Source: Paenibacillus_AK sp041641375 (GTDB lineage Bacteria; Bacillota; Bacilli; Paenibacillales; YIM-B00363). Taken from it: a stretch of 64,000 nucleotides of DNA. Below, one piece after another: positions 19,096 through 26,981 of the stretch. Numbering within the stretch: the first letter of the stretch is position 1; every line of letters begins with the position of its first letter. The notes under the pieces are model-generated. The model had not been told where the DNA came from and made no database searches. It was given only the letters and a program-made list of their open reading frames with translations. The stretch is taken from assembly GCA_041641375.1 (NCBI GenBank), contig JBEPYM010000003.1:21294-85293 (forward strand), in the 5' to 3' direction. The translations under genes were made by a program, and so were the position numbers.

Positions 19096-19314
19096 TCACC
19101 ATTCATATCCGCTTGCCTCCTGTTCGTCCTCTGCTTCTCTTGGAGGATTCAAGTATCTATGAAACTGTTTAGCCGTTGTGAATCGCTGTATACGCTTCTC
19201 TTTCTCCCACACGTCCACATAGTCAGCGCCTTTCTGAAACTCGTCATAGACGATTTTAGGCATTGGAGAGACGGTTATTACCTCTGAGCCTTTGTACATC
19301 AGGTAGACTACCAA
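19096..19314 (-). CDS. Small late protein, 72 aa, unknown
   Basis: Begins at TTG 19314 (GGGG eight bases upstream, overlapping the terminase 3' end) or at ATG 19299. Acidic C terminus (PREAEDEQEASGYEW). No family recognised. Confidence 0.5.
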   Translation of the reverse strand: MVVYLMYKGSEVITVSPMPKIVYDEFQKGADYVDVWEKEKRIQRFTTAKQFHRYLNPPREAEDEQEASGYEW

Positions 19315-20852
19315 TCAGCAAACCCCGTTTCCTGGTACTTTGGCTCGTCATCATCATGGTCGAAGTGATTGTTTTCCTTCTCATCCGGTATTGCATTCCA
19401 TGGATCTCCGTTGTACACCATGCCATGAACGATCTCACCCGCCATCGAAGCTGTATCTACTGCGTCATCGTTCTTTCCACGCGGGAAGGATAGTAGCTCA
19501 TCTTCGATGTCTGTAAGGTTTGGCATATCCTCTCTGTGATACACCATGCCGACCTCGTAACGAGCTGCTATGACCAATGAGCGTGTAACCTTATCTTTAT
19601 CAACCTTGATTGGTTGAATGGTCATACCCTCTCGCGTACACTCTTGAATTAGGTTGGTTCCAAACGTCTTATCCTCGATTGCTTGAAACCTCGGTTTGTA
19701 ACGGTTGTTTTGTTCCTTCATGAGCGGCTTTTGATCGGGGCCAGTTATGTGCGTCCTGAATGCATCAAACCATAGTAAATCATTCTTAGGTGTTACGTAC
19801 CACGTTGACACTACAAAGTAATCATTGATTGTCTTCTCGCTATTTGCTGTATCAACGGTTTGGAATACCCAACAATCACGCTTGAGATATCGTTTGTCGC
19901 CTACTAAGAAGTAAGTGGCGTTGCCGACTGTCTCTTCTCGGAAATATTTGAAGTGCTGACGCTTGAATATTGTTCCACCGGCTGCTGATGGTCTTTGTTG
20001 ATAAAGTGCATTCCAGGTATACCCACCGACTTCTTGGCGTTTCTTTTCCATGACTTCTTTCGTGAATCCAAACTCAGGCCATATCGGTTCGCCTATCTCC
20101 CTACCAAGCAAGTCGCCTTCCTCGGCATACTCAGGCATGTTTATGAGTGTCCATCTCTCTCCTACGTGCGTGCCTTCCTTGATCTCCTGCGCTTCTTTCT
20201 TCAGCAATCTACCAACTAGATCATCTTCGTGCCAGCGGGTCATTACAACCACGATACGACCATCTGGCGTTAAGCGCGTTAATAGAGTTGTTTCGTACCA
20301 TTGCCATACCTTTTCGCGCATAACTTCTGAATTGGCTTCCTCGGCGTTTTTAACTGGGTCATCGATAATGGCTATCTTCGCACCTTTACCCGTGATAGCT
20401 CCACCAACACCCGCGGCGTTAACGCCACCTCTATGACCTTCTACTCCCCATGATTCACCAGCTTGCTTGCTTTGGGATAATTCAGTTTCAAATGTTGTGC
20501 CGCCGTGCTTCTTAAAGGTGTCTCTTGCTATAACAGAAAAATCCCTCGATAAGTCGAGAGAGTAGGAAGAGATTATAATTTCATCGTTTGGATTCTTACC
20601 GACATGCCACGCAGGAAACTTCTTACTGACTCGCTCTGACTTTCCTTTACGAGGCGGCATGGTGACTATAACGCGCTTTAAGATGCCTTCTGATACCTTC
20701 ATAAGCGTAATGTCCAGTAAATCGAGATGTTTACCGTCAACGTCCCTAAAGTCGCTGTCATAGTCCATAAAGTAACTGAAATCCCTACGCGCTAATTCTT
20801 GGCTGGCTTGCAGCTCTAATGCTTCAAGTTGCTGATTGCTTAGTTTTAGCAT
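19308..20852 (-). CDS. terL: Terminase large subunit
   Basis: A 514-residue packaging motor. The ATPase half has a Walker A-like PPRKGKSE (~residue 66), a Walker B IAIIDDPVKN and a coupling motif region (VVVMTRWHEDDLVG). The nuclease half has VFQTVDTANSEK, AIEDKTFGTNLIQ and the late DDAVDTASMAG acidic motif, as in phage terminases. It overlaps the small subunit gene by 29 bases. The presence of both halves indicates an intact enzyme. Confidence 0.92.
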   Translation of the reverse strand: MLKLSNQQLEALELQASQELARRDFSYFMDYDSDFRDVDGKHLDLLDITLMKVSEGILKRVIVTMPPRKGKSERVSKKFPAWHVGKNPNDEIIISSYSLDLSRDFSVIARDTFKKHGGTTFETELSQSKQAGESWGVEGHRGGVNAAGVGGAITGKGAKIAIIDDPVKNAEEANSEVMREKVWQWYETTLLTRLTPDGRIVVVMTRWHEDDLVGRLLKKEAQEIKEGTHVGERWTLINMPEYAEEGDLLGREIGEPIWPEFGFTKEVMEKKRQEVGGYTWNALYQQRPSAAGGTIFKRQHFKYFREETVGNATYFLVGDKRYLKRDCWVFQTVDTANSEKTINDYFVVSTWYVTPKNDLLWFDAFRTHITGPDQKPLMKEQNNRYKPRFQAIEDKTFGTNLIQECTREGMTIQPIKVDKDKVTRSLVIAARYEVGMVYHREDMPNLTDIEDELLSFPRGKNDDAVDTASMAGEIVHGMVYNGDPWNAIPDEKENNHFDHDDDEPKYQETGFADW

Positions 20853-21423
20853 AGGCTTTCAAGTCCTCTACGCTTAATCCACTCAAGTCTATTTTATTGG
20901 TCATTTGACCAGAGTGTTCGACCTTATCGACAAACATACCTAAATGTTTAGCCATGCTGTCAAGTGCGCCCTTCTTATCGTGCAGCTTAAACTTCAATGT
21001 TCCATCCTTTGACACGCTAACTTCGTTTATCAATGTTCCGTCTACTTCTTCGCTAGGTTTAAACTCGATCACAGGTGCATAGTCGATTATTGGATCTCCT
21101 TCTTTGTCGAAGCCAAGTCTCGTTAACGCCGTCTTGTAACTAAGGAAGTCCTTTATATCCGCAAATCCGATCTTTGCATACTCTCTTAAAACGTCTTTAG
21201 CACTAACAATACATTCATCCTCAGCTTCTTTTACAAGCCTTGAATGCAATTCTTCGTACCTTACCGCCACCTTACCGTTCTTCATGAGTTCAGAGGCTTT
21301 GACATCAATAACAGCATCACTCATGTTACCTGTGTCATAAGCTGTCTTGTATGCTTCTCTTTGTGACTTCCCTTTTATCAGCTCATGCACAAATAACTCT
21401 TGCTTAGCCGTCAATGTCATCAT
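20824..21423 (-). CDS. terS: Terminase small subunit
   Basis: A 199-residue protein of the Terminase_2 type. The N terminus has TAKQELFVHELIKGKSQREAY, a helix-turn-helix that binds the pac or cos site, then a central charged domain, and a C-terminal region (NKIDLSGLSVEDLKAYA). It is the first large gene of the packaging module. GGAGGGGTT lies before an ATGATG start (21423 or 21420). Confidence 0.88.
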   Translation of the reverse strand: MMTLTAKQELFVHELIKGKSQREAYKTAYDTGNMSDAVIDVKASELMKNGKVAVRYEELHSRLVKEAEDECIVSAKDVLREYAKIGFADIKDFLSYKTALTRLGFDKEGDPIIDYAPVIEFKPSEEVDGTLINEVSVSKDGTLKFKLHDKKGALDSMAKHLGMFVDKVEHSGQMTNKIDLSGLSVEDLKAYAKTKQSAT

Positions 21424-21523
21424 AACCCCTCCTTATTCATAGTTTGCTACGTATTGGTAAATCCAGACGGTGGACACATGCCACTCGAACACATATTTTC
21501 GTCTTAATTGCTACAGTTTGGCA

Positions 21524-21709
21524 TCATTCGAAACACTCTCTATGTCCTCTTCCGACTTCTTTACCCTTTTCTACAACGACATATATCGGTGAGTATTCAA
21601 CAAGCTTGCTGCATTCTGTACATGTCCGTTGCTTTATATCGCATTCATCGCAATATGGTCTATCTGGTGGATTCCATTCTTTTGCTTCTCTGCACTCTGG
21701 ACAATTCAT
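21524..21709 (-). CDS. Small zinc-ribbon-like protein, 61 aa
   Basis: Starts MNCPECREAKEW with GAGGTGAGAGAG before ATG. Three Cys pairs (CPEC, CDEC, CTEC) suggest zinc binding. It lies between the late leader and terminase. Role unknown; it could be a nucleic-acid-binding regulator. Confidence 0.6.
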   Translation of the reverse strand: MNCPECREAKEWNPPDRPYCDECDIKQRTCTECSKLVEYSPIYVVVEKGKEVGRGHRECFE

Positions 21710-21719
21710 CTCTCTCACC

Positions 21720-21920
21720 TCAATGCAGCGGATTATAACTCGCATTAGCCACTTGATCGTATGCTTCTATGCTTTGTGGATGTACTCTTGTTCCTTGGTT
21801 GATTAATATTCCGTATAGTTGGTATTGCCTGAAGGCTCCGTCTCGTTCTTCTTCGTCTTCATAGGCTATTATGTTTGTTATGGAGTCTATGGTGTAGGAT
21901 ATTAGGTATTTAGATTTCAT
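21720..21920 (-). CDS. Small late protein, 66 aa, unknown
   Basis: Starts at MKSKYLISYT with GGTGGAGGCCG upstream. One short beta-alpha pattern (ITNIIAYEDEEERDGAF, then QYQLYGILINQGTRVH). No family recognised. Confidence 0.5.
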   Translation of the reverse strand: MKSKYLISYTIDSITNIIAYEDEEERDGAFRQYQLYGILINQGTRVHPQSIEAYDQVANASYNPLH

Positions 21921-21974
21921 ACGGCCTCCACCCTTCGGGTTAAGTATTTCGGTCGACTCGATGCAGTGATAAAA

Positions 21975-21999
21975 CAAAAAAAGAGCGCTCTAGGCGCTC
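21975..21999 (-). terminator. Terminator in the late leader
   Basis: On the minus strand GAGCGC-CTAGA-GCGCTC is followed by seven T residues. It lies upstream of the terminase operon and downstream of the leader and small ORF, so transcription of late genes would have to read through it or start after it. Confidence 0.7.
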
Positions 22000-22031
22000 C
22001 ATAGGAGGAAGTTTGTTAGATTGGTTAATGG

Positions 22032-22145
22032 TCAACGCATCACCACGTCGCGCTCCTGGGCTTTTGCGTTCGTTACCGCGCTTCTACTGACCATTTTGTT
22101 GACTTCAACGATATGGTTGCGCCCTATCCCCACCGTCATGCGCAT
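22032..22145 (-). CDS. Possible small protein in the late leader, 37 aa
   Basis: A 37-codon frame reading GIGRNHIVEVNKMVSRSA in its middle, ending just before the terminator at 21975-21999. Codon composition looks protein-like but the ribosome site (GGCGGGA) is weak. It is the only credible frame in this gap. Confidence 0.35.
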   Translation of the reverse strand: MRMTVGIGRNHIVEVNKMVSRSAVTNAKAQERDVVMR

Positions 22146-22408
22146 GCGTGCTGTCCCGCCATCTGCCTACTGCATAATGGCGCAAGTTCGTCCCCCTGTA
22201 TATCTATCGCCATACATACTGAGCTAAGTGGAACTTAACCGTTCGCATGTACAGCGCTTGTCACCTTAGTTGTGCCGTACCCGCGTCTATAACAGGTACG
22301 GCGTGGGGTGATCCCTTGTAAGAAGCCCCATAGGTTCATCCGGCATTGAATGACCTAATATCATATTAGCACGGATTACCTGAAATAAATTGCCTCAGAA
22401 TTGCCTAA
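22146..22408 (-). other. Non-coding late leader with hairpin and repeats
   Basis: About 260 bases without a credible gene between the sigma-like late regulator and the small leader ORF. It contains a tandem AATTGCC at 22388-22394 and 22399-22405 (11-base spacing), a TGCTAATAT extended -10-like sequence on the minus strand near 22364, and a perfect 8-bp hairpin GCCGTACC/GGTACGGC at 22274-22302. It is the natural place for the late promoter and its activator site. Confidence 0.45.
22274..22302. repeat. 8-bp hairpin in the late leader
   Basis: GCCGTACC (22274-22281) and GGTACGGC (22295-22302) with a 13-base loop. No T-run follows on either strand, so it is not a simple terminator. Confidence 0.5.
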
Positions 22409-22861
22409 TTATCCCGCTTGTCTCAATCTTTTTAACTTGCTGCTAACTTTCGCTATCCAATCATATGAATACCCTAACTTTGTAGCTATCTTAGCAATAG
22501 GCATACGCTCAATGTCCCTTAGATACGCCACTTTGTACTCTAGGCAAGCGACTTTCTCCATCATATCTTCAATATCTTTCTTTGCCTTTAACTTTATATC
22601 CAGCATTGTAGAAACGTATTCTAACTTGCTATTAACTTCCTTATGGGACTGTGCGACGTTGAATACTTCCCATAAATCATTAGATCCTCCTGCTCCTGGC
22701 ATTCCTGTATAACTCGCTACTAGCTTTGTCTTGGGTCCAGCACTCGAAATAAGTCGATTGATTACAGACAACTCAGATGATAACTCATCTCTGCGGATTG
22801 TTAATATGTCTATCTCCTTGCATAGATCGTCATATGCATTTAATCCATCTAGGTTGTTCAT
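22409..22861 (-). CDS. Sigma-70-like / ArpU-type late transcription regulator
   Basis: A 150-residue protein. The N-terminal two thirds is helical, and the C terminus is a helix-turn-helix of region-4 type: VAYLRDIERMPIAKIATKLG then YSYDWIAKVSSKLKRL. This is the pattern of ArpU/RinA-like proteins that switch on phage late operons. It is the last gene of the early operon and sits just upstream of the late leader, which fits that role. AAGGGGGAATCCGGC precedes ATG. Confidence 0.72.
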   Translation of the reverse strand: MNNLDGLNAYDDLCKEIDILTIRRDELSSELSVINRLISSAGPKTKLVASYTGMPGAGGSNDLWEVFNVAQSHKEVNSKLEYVSTMLDIKLKAKKDIEDMMEKVACLEYKVAYLRDIERMPIAKIATKLGYSYDWIAKVSSKLKRLRQAG

Positions 22862-22896
22862 GCCGGATTCCCCCTTGGTTTGTTATCCCTTTCGAT

Positions 22897-23049
22897 TCAC
22901 AGTCCCCAATCCGAGTAATTGCAAGCTTCGTCATATACCTTCTGCAATCCCTCATCCGTGCTTATTTCTGAGTCTTCTACCTCACCAAGGAACATTCGGT
23001 GAATAAACTTCTTCATGCTTTCCCTTTGATCCTCACTGTATATTCCCAC
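22897..23049 (-). CDS. Small early protein, 50 aa, unknown
   Basis: Start GTG at 23049 with GGAGGTTAGAGGG upstream; an in-frame ATG at 23016 is an alternative. Acidic second half (EVEDSEISTDEG). No family recognised. Confidence 0.5.
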   Translation of the reverse strand: MGIYSEDQRESMKKFIHRMFLGEVEDSEISTDEGLQKVYDEACNYSDWGL

Positions 23050-23075
23050 CCCTCTAACCTCCACTTATCAGCCTT

Positions 23076-23213
23076 CTAACCTCGTAAAATACGTATCCAG
23101 CCCATAACAGAGAGCATCAGCCAAGGTATTGTTGCAAATATGGCGACTGCTGTTGTGAAGGGACGCAATTTAGGTTGGTGTATGTCCCACACAATCCATT
23201 TTATGAATCTCAT
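23076..23213 (-). CDS. Small membrane protein, 45 aa
   Basis: One transmembrane segment (FTTAVAIFATIPWLMLSVMG) with a basic end (RILRG). Strong GGGGGATGAC before ATG. No function assigned. Confidence 0.5.
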   Translation of the reverse strand: MRFIKWIVWDIHQPKLRPFTTAVAIFATIPWLMLSVMGWIRILRG

Positions 23214-23326
23214 GTCATCCCCCTTTACCCCAGAGAGGGGTTTAGACTCTCTGGATTGATTGGATTATCTTATGATGCTTCCACTTCGTTGTGCTGTTCG
23301 GTCGCGTCGATGGCCTGCGGCAAAGA

Positions 23327-23608
23327 CTATTTAGCCCATTCAGGCGCATGGTCGGGAACATAGTTTATAAATCCCACTGACGTTCCTTCAAACCACTTTG
23401 CATCTGTACGCGTAAAGGCAATTACTGATAAATCTATTGTTTCTCCATCATCGGATATTGCTTCTGTAATTTCTTTGGGTGTCGCGCCTATCTGAACCAA
23501 CGCTTCGCGTACCTTGTCGCTATTTATCGTGTGAACGTATTCCAGTTCTCCGCCACATGCAGAATGATCAACGAACGGCATGCTGTTAATAATTTTCAAT
23601 TTGTCCAT
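23327..23608 (-). CDS. Early protein, 93 aa, unknown
   Basis: A 93-residue soluble protein with a regular alpha/beta pattern (KVREALVQIGATPKEITEAI, then TIDLSVIAFTRTDAKWF). Follows the coiled-coil gene with a spacing of one base. No family recognised. Confidence 0.55.
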   Translation of the reverse strand: MDKLKIINSMPFVDHSACGGELEYVHTINSDKVREALVQIGATPKEITEAISDDGETIDLSVIAFTRTDAKWFEGTSVGFINYVPDHAPEWAK

Positions 23609-24721
23609 TTACGCCACCGCCTTAATCTCACCGAATGCATGAGCTTCAAGCAACGCTAACCGTCTTTCAACGGCTTGCTCGAAGGTTTCTTCTGCAACAA
23701 TCCCACTTCCACCATCCGGTACATCTTGTCGTTCAGCGGAGTATTCATCCATGCTGTCGATTGGCTGTGCATCCGATACTTCACGAAAGGTAGGCGCTTC
23801 GATTGTTGGTTCCTCTACGACCAAATCACTTTCCACAGGCTCTGCAACTTCTGGAACATTGGCTTGCTCGGCTTCCAATTCGGATTGAAATCGCGCTACC
23901 TCTGCTTCATCCATCTTGCGGTATAACGAGTTGAATTCAGTCCAGATGATTTCCCCTGGTTCACCAGTTGCGGCATTTTTGAATGTTGTATAAGTCCCAT
24001 CTTGCGATCTAAATACTTCTTTAACGTCATAAACAGGAATCTTAGCCGCTTCTGCTGCTGCTCTCTTCTCTGCTGCCGCTTGTTCCTGCTTTGCTCTCAA
24101 TCGTTGAGCGGCGGCTTCTAACTCGGCCTCAGATGTAATATCGATTACGTTCGGCGCATTTGTTGACCCCACCGCGATCTCTTTACGAAGATCATCAACG
24201 TGAGAATTTAATCGCGCAATCTCTGCTTGTGCTTCAAGCAATTGTTGAGCTGCAGCGTCACGTTTCTCTGTGAGATCGTCCTTTTCCAGTTGCAGTTGTG
24301 CGTTTGCGTTCTGTAAATCGTCACGATCGGCAACAACAGAGTTCAACTGCTCCTGTTTTAATGCGATTTGCATATCGTAAACTGATTTTTGATTGTTAAT
24401 CTCGTCAAGGAACTTCTGAGCTTGTGCCTTGCCAGTGGATTTCAATGCGCTTCTAAGGATTTCAGCAGCATCCTCGTCCACCGCTAATTGTTCCAACGTA
24501 AAGGTTATGTCTCCTACAGTAAATGTTTCCATGCTGGTTGTGATTTCCTCGGCAGTTGCGATGATTACCTCTTCCTGATCAAGTTTATCTAACTCCGCTT
24601 TCTTCGTGTTAACCTCTGCCATCTTCATGATGTAACCTGTCTCGTTGTTTAATCTGCGCAATGATGTTGCTTCCTCTTCCAATTGCGTTATTTCCGCTTC
24701 CAACACTTCACGATTAGTCAT
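23609..24721 (-). CDS. Coiled-coil early protein, 370 aa
   Basis: Residues 1-60 and 110-230 are long coiled coils (LNSVVADRDDLQNANAQLQL; Ala/Glu-rich KRAAAEAAK). A short globular part (about 235-285) contains DVKEVFRSQDGTYTTFKN, followed by an acidic Pro/Glu-rich tail. MTNREVLEAEI at 24721 is chosen for the TAGGAGCGTGTAAA site. Likely a scaffold-like or host-interaction protein; function unknown. Confidence 0.55.
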   Translation of the reverse strand: MTNREVLEAEITQLEEEATSLRRLNNETGYIMKMAEVNTKKAELDKLDQEEVIIATAEEITTSMETFTVGDITFTLEQLAVDEDAAEILRSALKSTGKAQAQKFLDEINNQKSVYDMQIALKQEQLNSVVADRDDLQNANAQLQLEKDDLTEKRDAAAQQLLEAQAEIARLNSHVDDLRKEIAVGSTNAPNVIDITSEAELEAAAQRLRAKQEQAAAEKRAAAEAAKIPVYDVKEVFRSQDGTYTTFKNAATGEPGEIIWTEFNSLYRKMDEAEVARFQSELEAEQANVPEVAEPVESDLVVEEPTIEAPTFREVSDAQPIDSMDEYSAERQDVPDGGSGIVAEETFEQAVERRLALLEAHAFGEIKAVA

Positions 24722-24814
24722 TTTACACGCTCCTATTATCATATACCGTAGTTTAAATCTAGTCTTATTTTAACATATTTTTCATTAAGATGCGACATAT
24801 TCCTCTGGTTTTTT

Positions 24815-25186
24815 CTATGCTTTTTGTGTTATTCTGAAGTGTTTGTCGTAATAATCGCTATTCCTTGCATTCTCTTCATATGTGACGATTCGGAGATTAG
24901 TTTTTCTGTTATCTAGCGGATTGCGGTTTATGTGATCAACCACCAACCCCCTCGGAACGTTTCCAAGTATATACCTGTGTAATGATTCCGATATTCTCTT
25001 CCCTACTACCGTCCCCATGCGACCCACAACATATGGTTTATCGTATCCATTCAATGTCCATGAACCAGATATATTGCTGACTAAAGGTAAATCTTCGGAA
25101 TCTATTAACGCTTCTTTCACTCCAAGCTTTTTGCTATTAACAATTATCACTGCCACGTCACCGCGTATCTCATATTCATTTTTCAA
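24815..25186 (-). CDS. HNH homing-type endonuclease
   Basis: A 123-residue protein. The C-terminal HNH_3 motif is clear: VDHINRNPLDNRKTNLRIVT, with the preceding LHRYILGN. Such enzymes cut DNA and are often free-standing invaders of phage genomes. TTG start with GGGAGGTTAGAGGA. Sits alone between the coiled-coil gene and tiny ORFs. Confidence 0.8.
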   Translation of the reverse strand: MKNEYEIRGDVAVIIVNSKKLGVKEALIDSEDLPLVSNISGSWTLNGYDKPYVVGRMGTVVGKRISESLHRYILGNVPRGLVVDHINRNPLDNRKTNLRIVTYEENARNSDYYDKHFRITQKA

Positions 25187-25207
25187 TCCTCTAACCTCCC
25201 TGCTATT

Positions 25208-25315
25208 TTATGCCCCGTTATTTGGCGGTATATATCCCTTAAAATCAGCTTTTGTCGGCTTCTTCCTTGGCTTGTCCTTGATGTTTACAACTGGTGCTAA
25301 TCTAGGTATTTTCAT
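25208..25315 (-). CDS. Small basic protein, 35 aa
   Basis: A 35-codon frame (VVNIKDKPRKKPTKADFKGY) with AAAGGTTGAT before ATG. Pro- and Lys-rich; unknown. Confidence 0.42.
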   Translation of the reverse strand: MKIPRLAPVVNIKDKPRKKPTKADFKGYIPPNNGA

Positions 25316-25321
25316 GGGTTA

Positions 25322-25414
25322 TCAACCTTTCTTAGCCTCATTAGCGGCTTTAAGTATTTTATTTTTGTAGATGTCTGCTGCTATCCTATCCCTCATTGCT
25401 TGGCTTGATGGCAT
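25322..25414 (-). CDS. Small early peptide, 30 aa
   Basis: A 30-codon helical peptide (MRDRIAADIYKNKILKAANE) with AAAGGAG upstream, overlapping the YopX gene end. Tentative. Confidence 0.35.
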   Translation of the reverse strand: MPSSQAMRDRIAADIYKNKILKAANEAKKG

Positions 25415-25841
25415 CTTCTATCAGCTCCTTTTCGTAGATGTTGCCGATTACTTCGATGAAGCTTATGTCGTATACAGAGTCGAGATTATTTGTATCCCAC
25501 GTCCATTTGTCTCCGTAAAAGCATGTGCATTCCTTATCCCAAGCTACTGTCGTATATCCGAAATCTTCTTTGTCCCATACATCATATTTCTCATCCTTGT
25601 TCCAAGTCGCTAGTGTGTCGCCTTCATAAATCCACTTACCATTCCTGTCATGGAGTCCGGTGCACTGACCTACTGTTTCAAATCTAACTTGGAATGCCCA
25701 TGGAAACCCTGCTGTATTTGAAATATAGAAACCTTCTTCTGGTTGTTTTGAGAACCCCGCTGATTCTGCCAACAGCCCATAGTGCCATTCCCCGTTTATA
25801 TCCATTCCTCTAAAACTAATAACCCTATTCAACCTTCCCAC
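25386..25841 (-). CDS. YopX-family phage protein
   Basis: A 151-residue protein with the YopX signature: FRGMDINGEWHYGLL near the start, VGQCTGLHDRNGKWIYEGD in the middle, then VAWDKECTCFYGD and IEVIGNIYE. YopX proteins are common in Firmicute phages; their function is not known. The start may be GTG 25841 or TTG 25832. Confidence 0.85.
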   Translation of the reverse strand: MGRLNRVISFRGMDINGEWHYGLLAESAGFSKQPEEGFYISNTAGFPWAFQVRFETVGQCTGLHDRNGKWIYEGDTLATWNKDEKYDVWDKEDFGYTTVAWDKECTCFYGDKWTWDTNNLDSVYDISFIEVIGNIYEKELIEDAIKPSNEG

Positions 25842-25847
25842 TCTCCC

Positions 25848-26123
25848 TTATGCTGATTTTTTCAAGCTTTCGCAAGCCCTTACAACCTCATTCTTGATGT
25901 TCTCCATGAGCTTGATAAATCCGGTCAATGTAACCTCATCCGATTGATTGCCTTCGATTTTCATAAGTCCTAAGCAAGCTTGTGTAATGTCTGCGTAGTA
26001 CTTAACATTCTCCCAGCGTGGTTCCGTGTGCTTCGACCCCTCTTTGGGGTATTTGACCTCTTGTAAAATGACATTCATAGGGTCGGATGATATTTTGTAA
26101 CGTTCGTTGATCTGGATATCCAT
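25848..26123 (-). CDS. DUF5405-like phage protein
   Basis: A 91-residue protein starting MDIQINERYKISSDPMNVIL, then NVKYYADITQACLGLMKIEG, matching the DUF5405 pattern seen in phage early regions. Strong AAGGAGGCAAATACA before ATG. Function not known. Confidence 0.62.
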   Translation of the reverse strand: MDIQINERYKISSDPMNVILQEVKYPKEGSKHTEPRWENVKYYADITQACLGLMKIEGNQSDEVTLTGFIKLMENIKNEVVRACESLKKSA

Positions 26124-26212
26124 TGTATTTGCCTCCTTGGCTTCTATGTCGTCCTTTAGGGACGCTTGGCGCTATGTTTCGATAGAGAATACTAGAGAGC
26201 CACTTTTTACGC

Positions 26213-26359
26213 TTAAACTGCCTTATTTCCTGCTCGTTTTAACTCTTCCTCGATCATCTCCAATCTTTGAAGGATTCGATCACGCCCGACTGAGTTAACG
26301 TTAAGCAACTTTAAGCGCTTGGTGAGTCTCTCTTTTTCTTGGTGTAAGTCCTCTCTCAT
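26213..26359 (-). CDS. Small coiled protein, 48 aa
   Basis: Starts MREDLHQEKERLTKRL with AGGGAGG upstream; a single helical hairpin (GRDRILQRLEMIEEELKRA). Unknown. Confidence 0.5.
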   Translation of the reverse strand: MREDLHQEKERLTKRLKLLNVNSVGRDRILQRLEMIEEELKRAGNKAV

Positions 26360-26372
26360 ACTGTTTCCTCCC

Positions 26373-26720
26373 TTATCCAACCTCTTTGATTGCAACGCCG
26401 TATCTACTCTCGAATAGCTTTTTCTTAAGTTTGTACTCAGGAGTCCTCATTCCCTTAACGTCCACAACCTCTGTACGACCGTCTGGATACGTCACAAGGA
26501 AGTCGGCAATATAATACGTGGGTTGTACTTTCTTGCCCGTCTCAGGGTGCTTGTAGCTCTCTATGACTTCGTATCGTGGTTGTAAGGTGAAGTCTGTTAT
26601 CTGTCCAGATCGTTTAAGCATCTTCAGTCCTAAGTAATACTCCGCTTCGGATTTACTGTGAAAGGTGATTCCGTCAATTGTCGTTTTCTTTGCTCCGTAT
26701 TTGGTTCGTCTCAGTTGCAA
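26373..26720 (-). CDS. DUF1064 nuclease-like protein
   Basis: About 115 residues. Contains KYGAKKTTIDGITFHSKSEA, YYIADFLVTYPDGRTEVVDV and KGMRTPEYKLKKKLFESR, the core of the DUF1064 family, which has an endonuclease-like D...E-K arrangement and may process DNA branches. A TTG at 26720 or CTG at 26714 follows an AAGGAGG site that lies inside the upstream gene; no ATG fits. Confidence 0.75.
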   Translation of the reverse strand: MQLRRTKYGAKKTTIDGITFHSKSEAEYYLGLKMLKRSGQITDFTLQPRYEVIESYKHPETGKKVQPTYYIADFLVTYPDGRTEVVDVKGMRTPEYKLKKKLFESRYGVAIKEVG

Positions 26721-26844
26721 GCACCTCCTTGATAAGATTGATCGCTGACTCATAAGCATCCGCTTTATCGAAATTATAGATAATGCAACAGTTTCCGCGA
26801 CTAACTTCCAACTCCGCTATAACTCTTTCTATCGACTTTCTCAT
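26674..26844 (-). CDS. Small early protein, 56 aa
   Basis: An ATGA-coupled 56-codon frame (RKSIERVIAELEVSRGNCC, then DKADAYESAINLIKEVL). GAGGTGGTGGA precedes ATG. Overlaps the DUF1064 gene. Unknown. Confidence 0.5.
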   Translation of the reverse strand: MRKSIERVIAELEVSRGNCCIIYNFDKADAYESAINLIKEVLATETNQIRSKENDN

Positions 26845-26981
26845 TCCACCACCTCAACTTTCACATCTGCATTCACACACGATTCCATCCTAAATGCCTC
26901 TTTTACCGTGCGTACATATCCGTTTACTTCGCGTTCGTTGATTTTGCGGACTTGACCGCCGATTAATAGTTTTGCTTTCAT
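26841..26981 (-). CDS. Small early protein, 46 aa
   Basis: A 46-codon frame (KLLIGGQVRKINEREVNGYV) with GAAGGGAG upstream, coupled by ATGA to genes on both sides. Unknown. Confidence 0.5.
   Translation of the reverse strand: MKAKLLIGGQVRKINEREVNGYVRTVKEAFRMESCVNADVKVEVVE

Noticed and set aside
22021..22227. Rightward ORF with a membrane-like segment in the late leader
   Set aside because: No supportable ribosome site at a proper distance and opposite to all neighbours; it mirrors a small leftward frame.
23231..23252. CCAGAGAG/CTCTCTGG hairpin
   Set aside because: Eight-bp arms but no T-run and no partner feature; not enough for a call.
24743..24814. Possible promoter upstream of the coiled-coil gene (TAAAAT with poor -35)
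   Set aside because: Only one hexamer fits; AT-rich DNA here makes this easy by chance.
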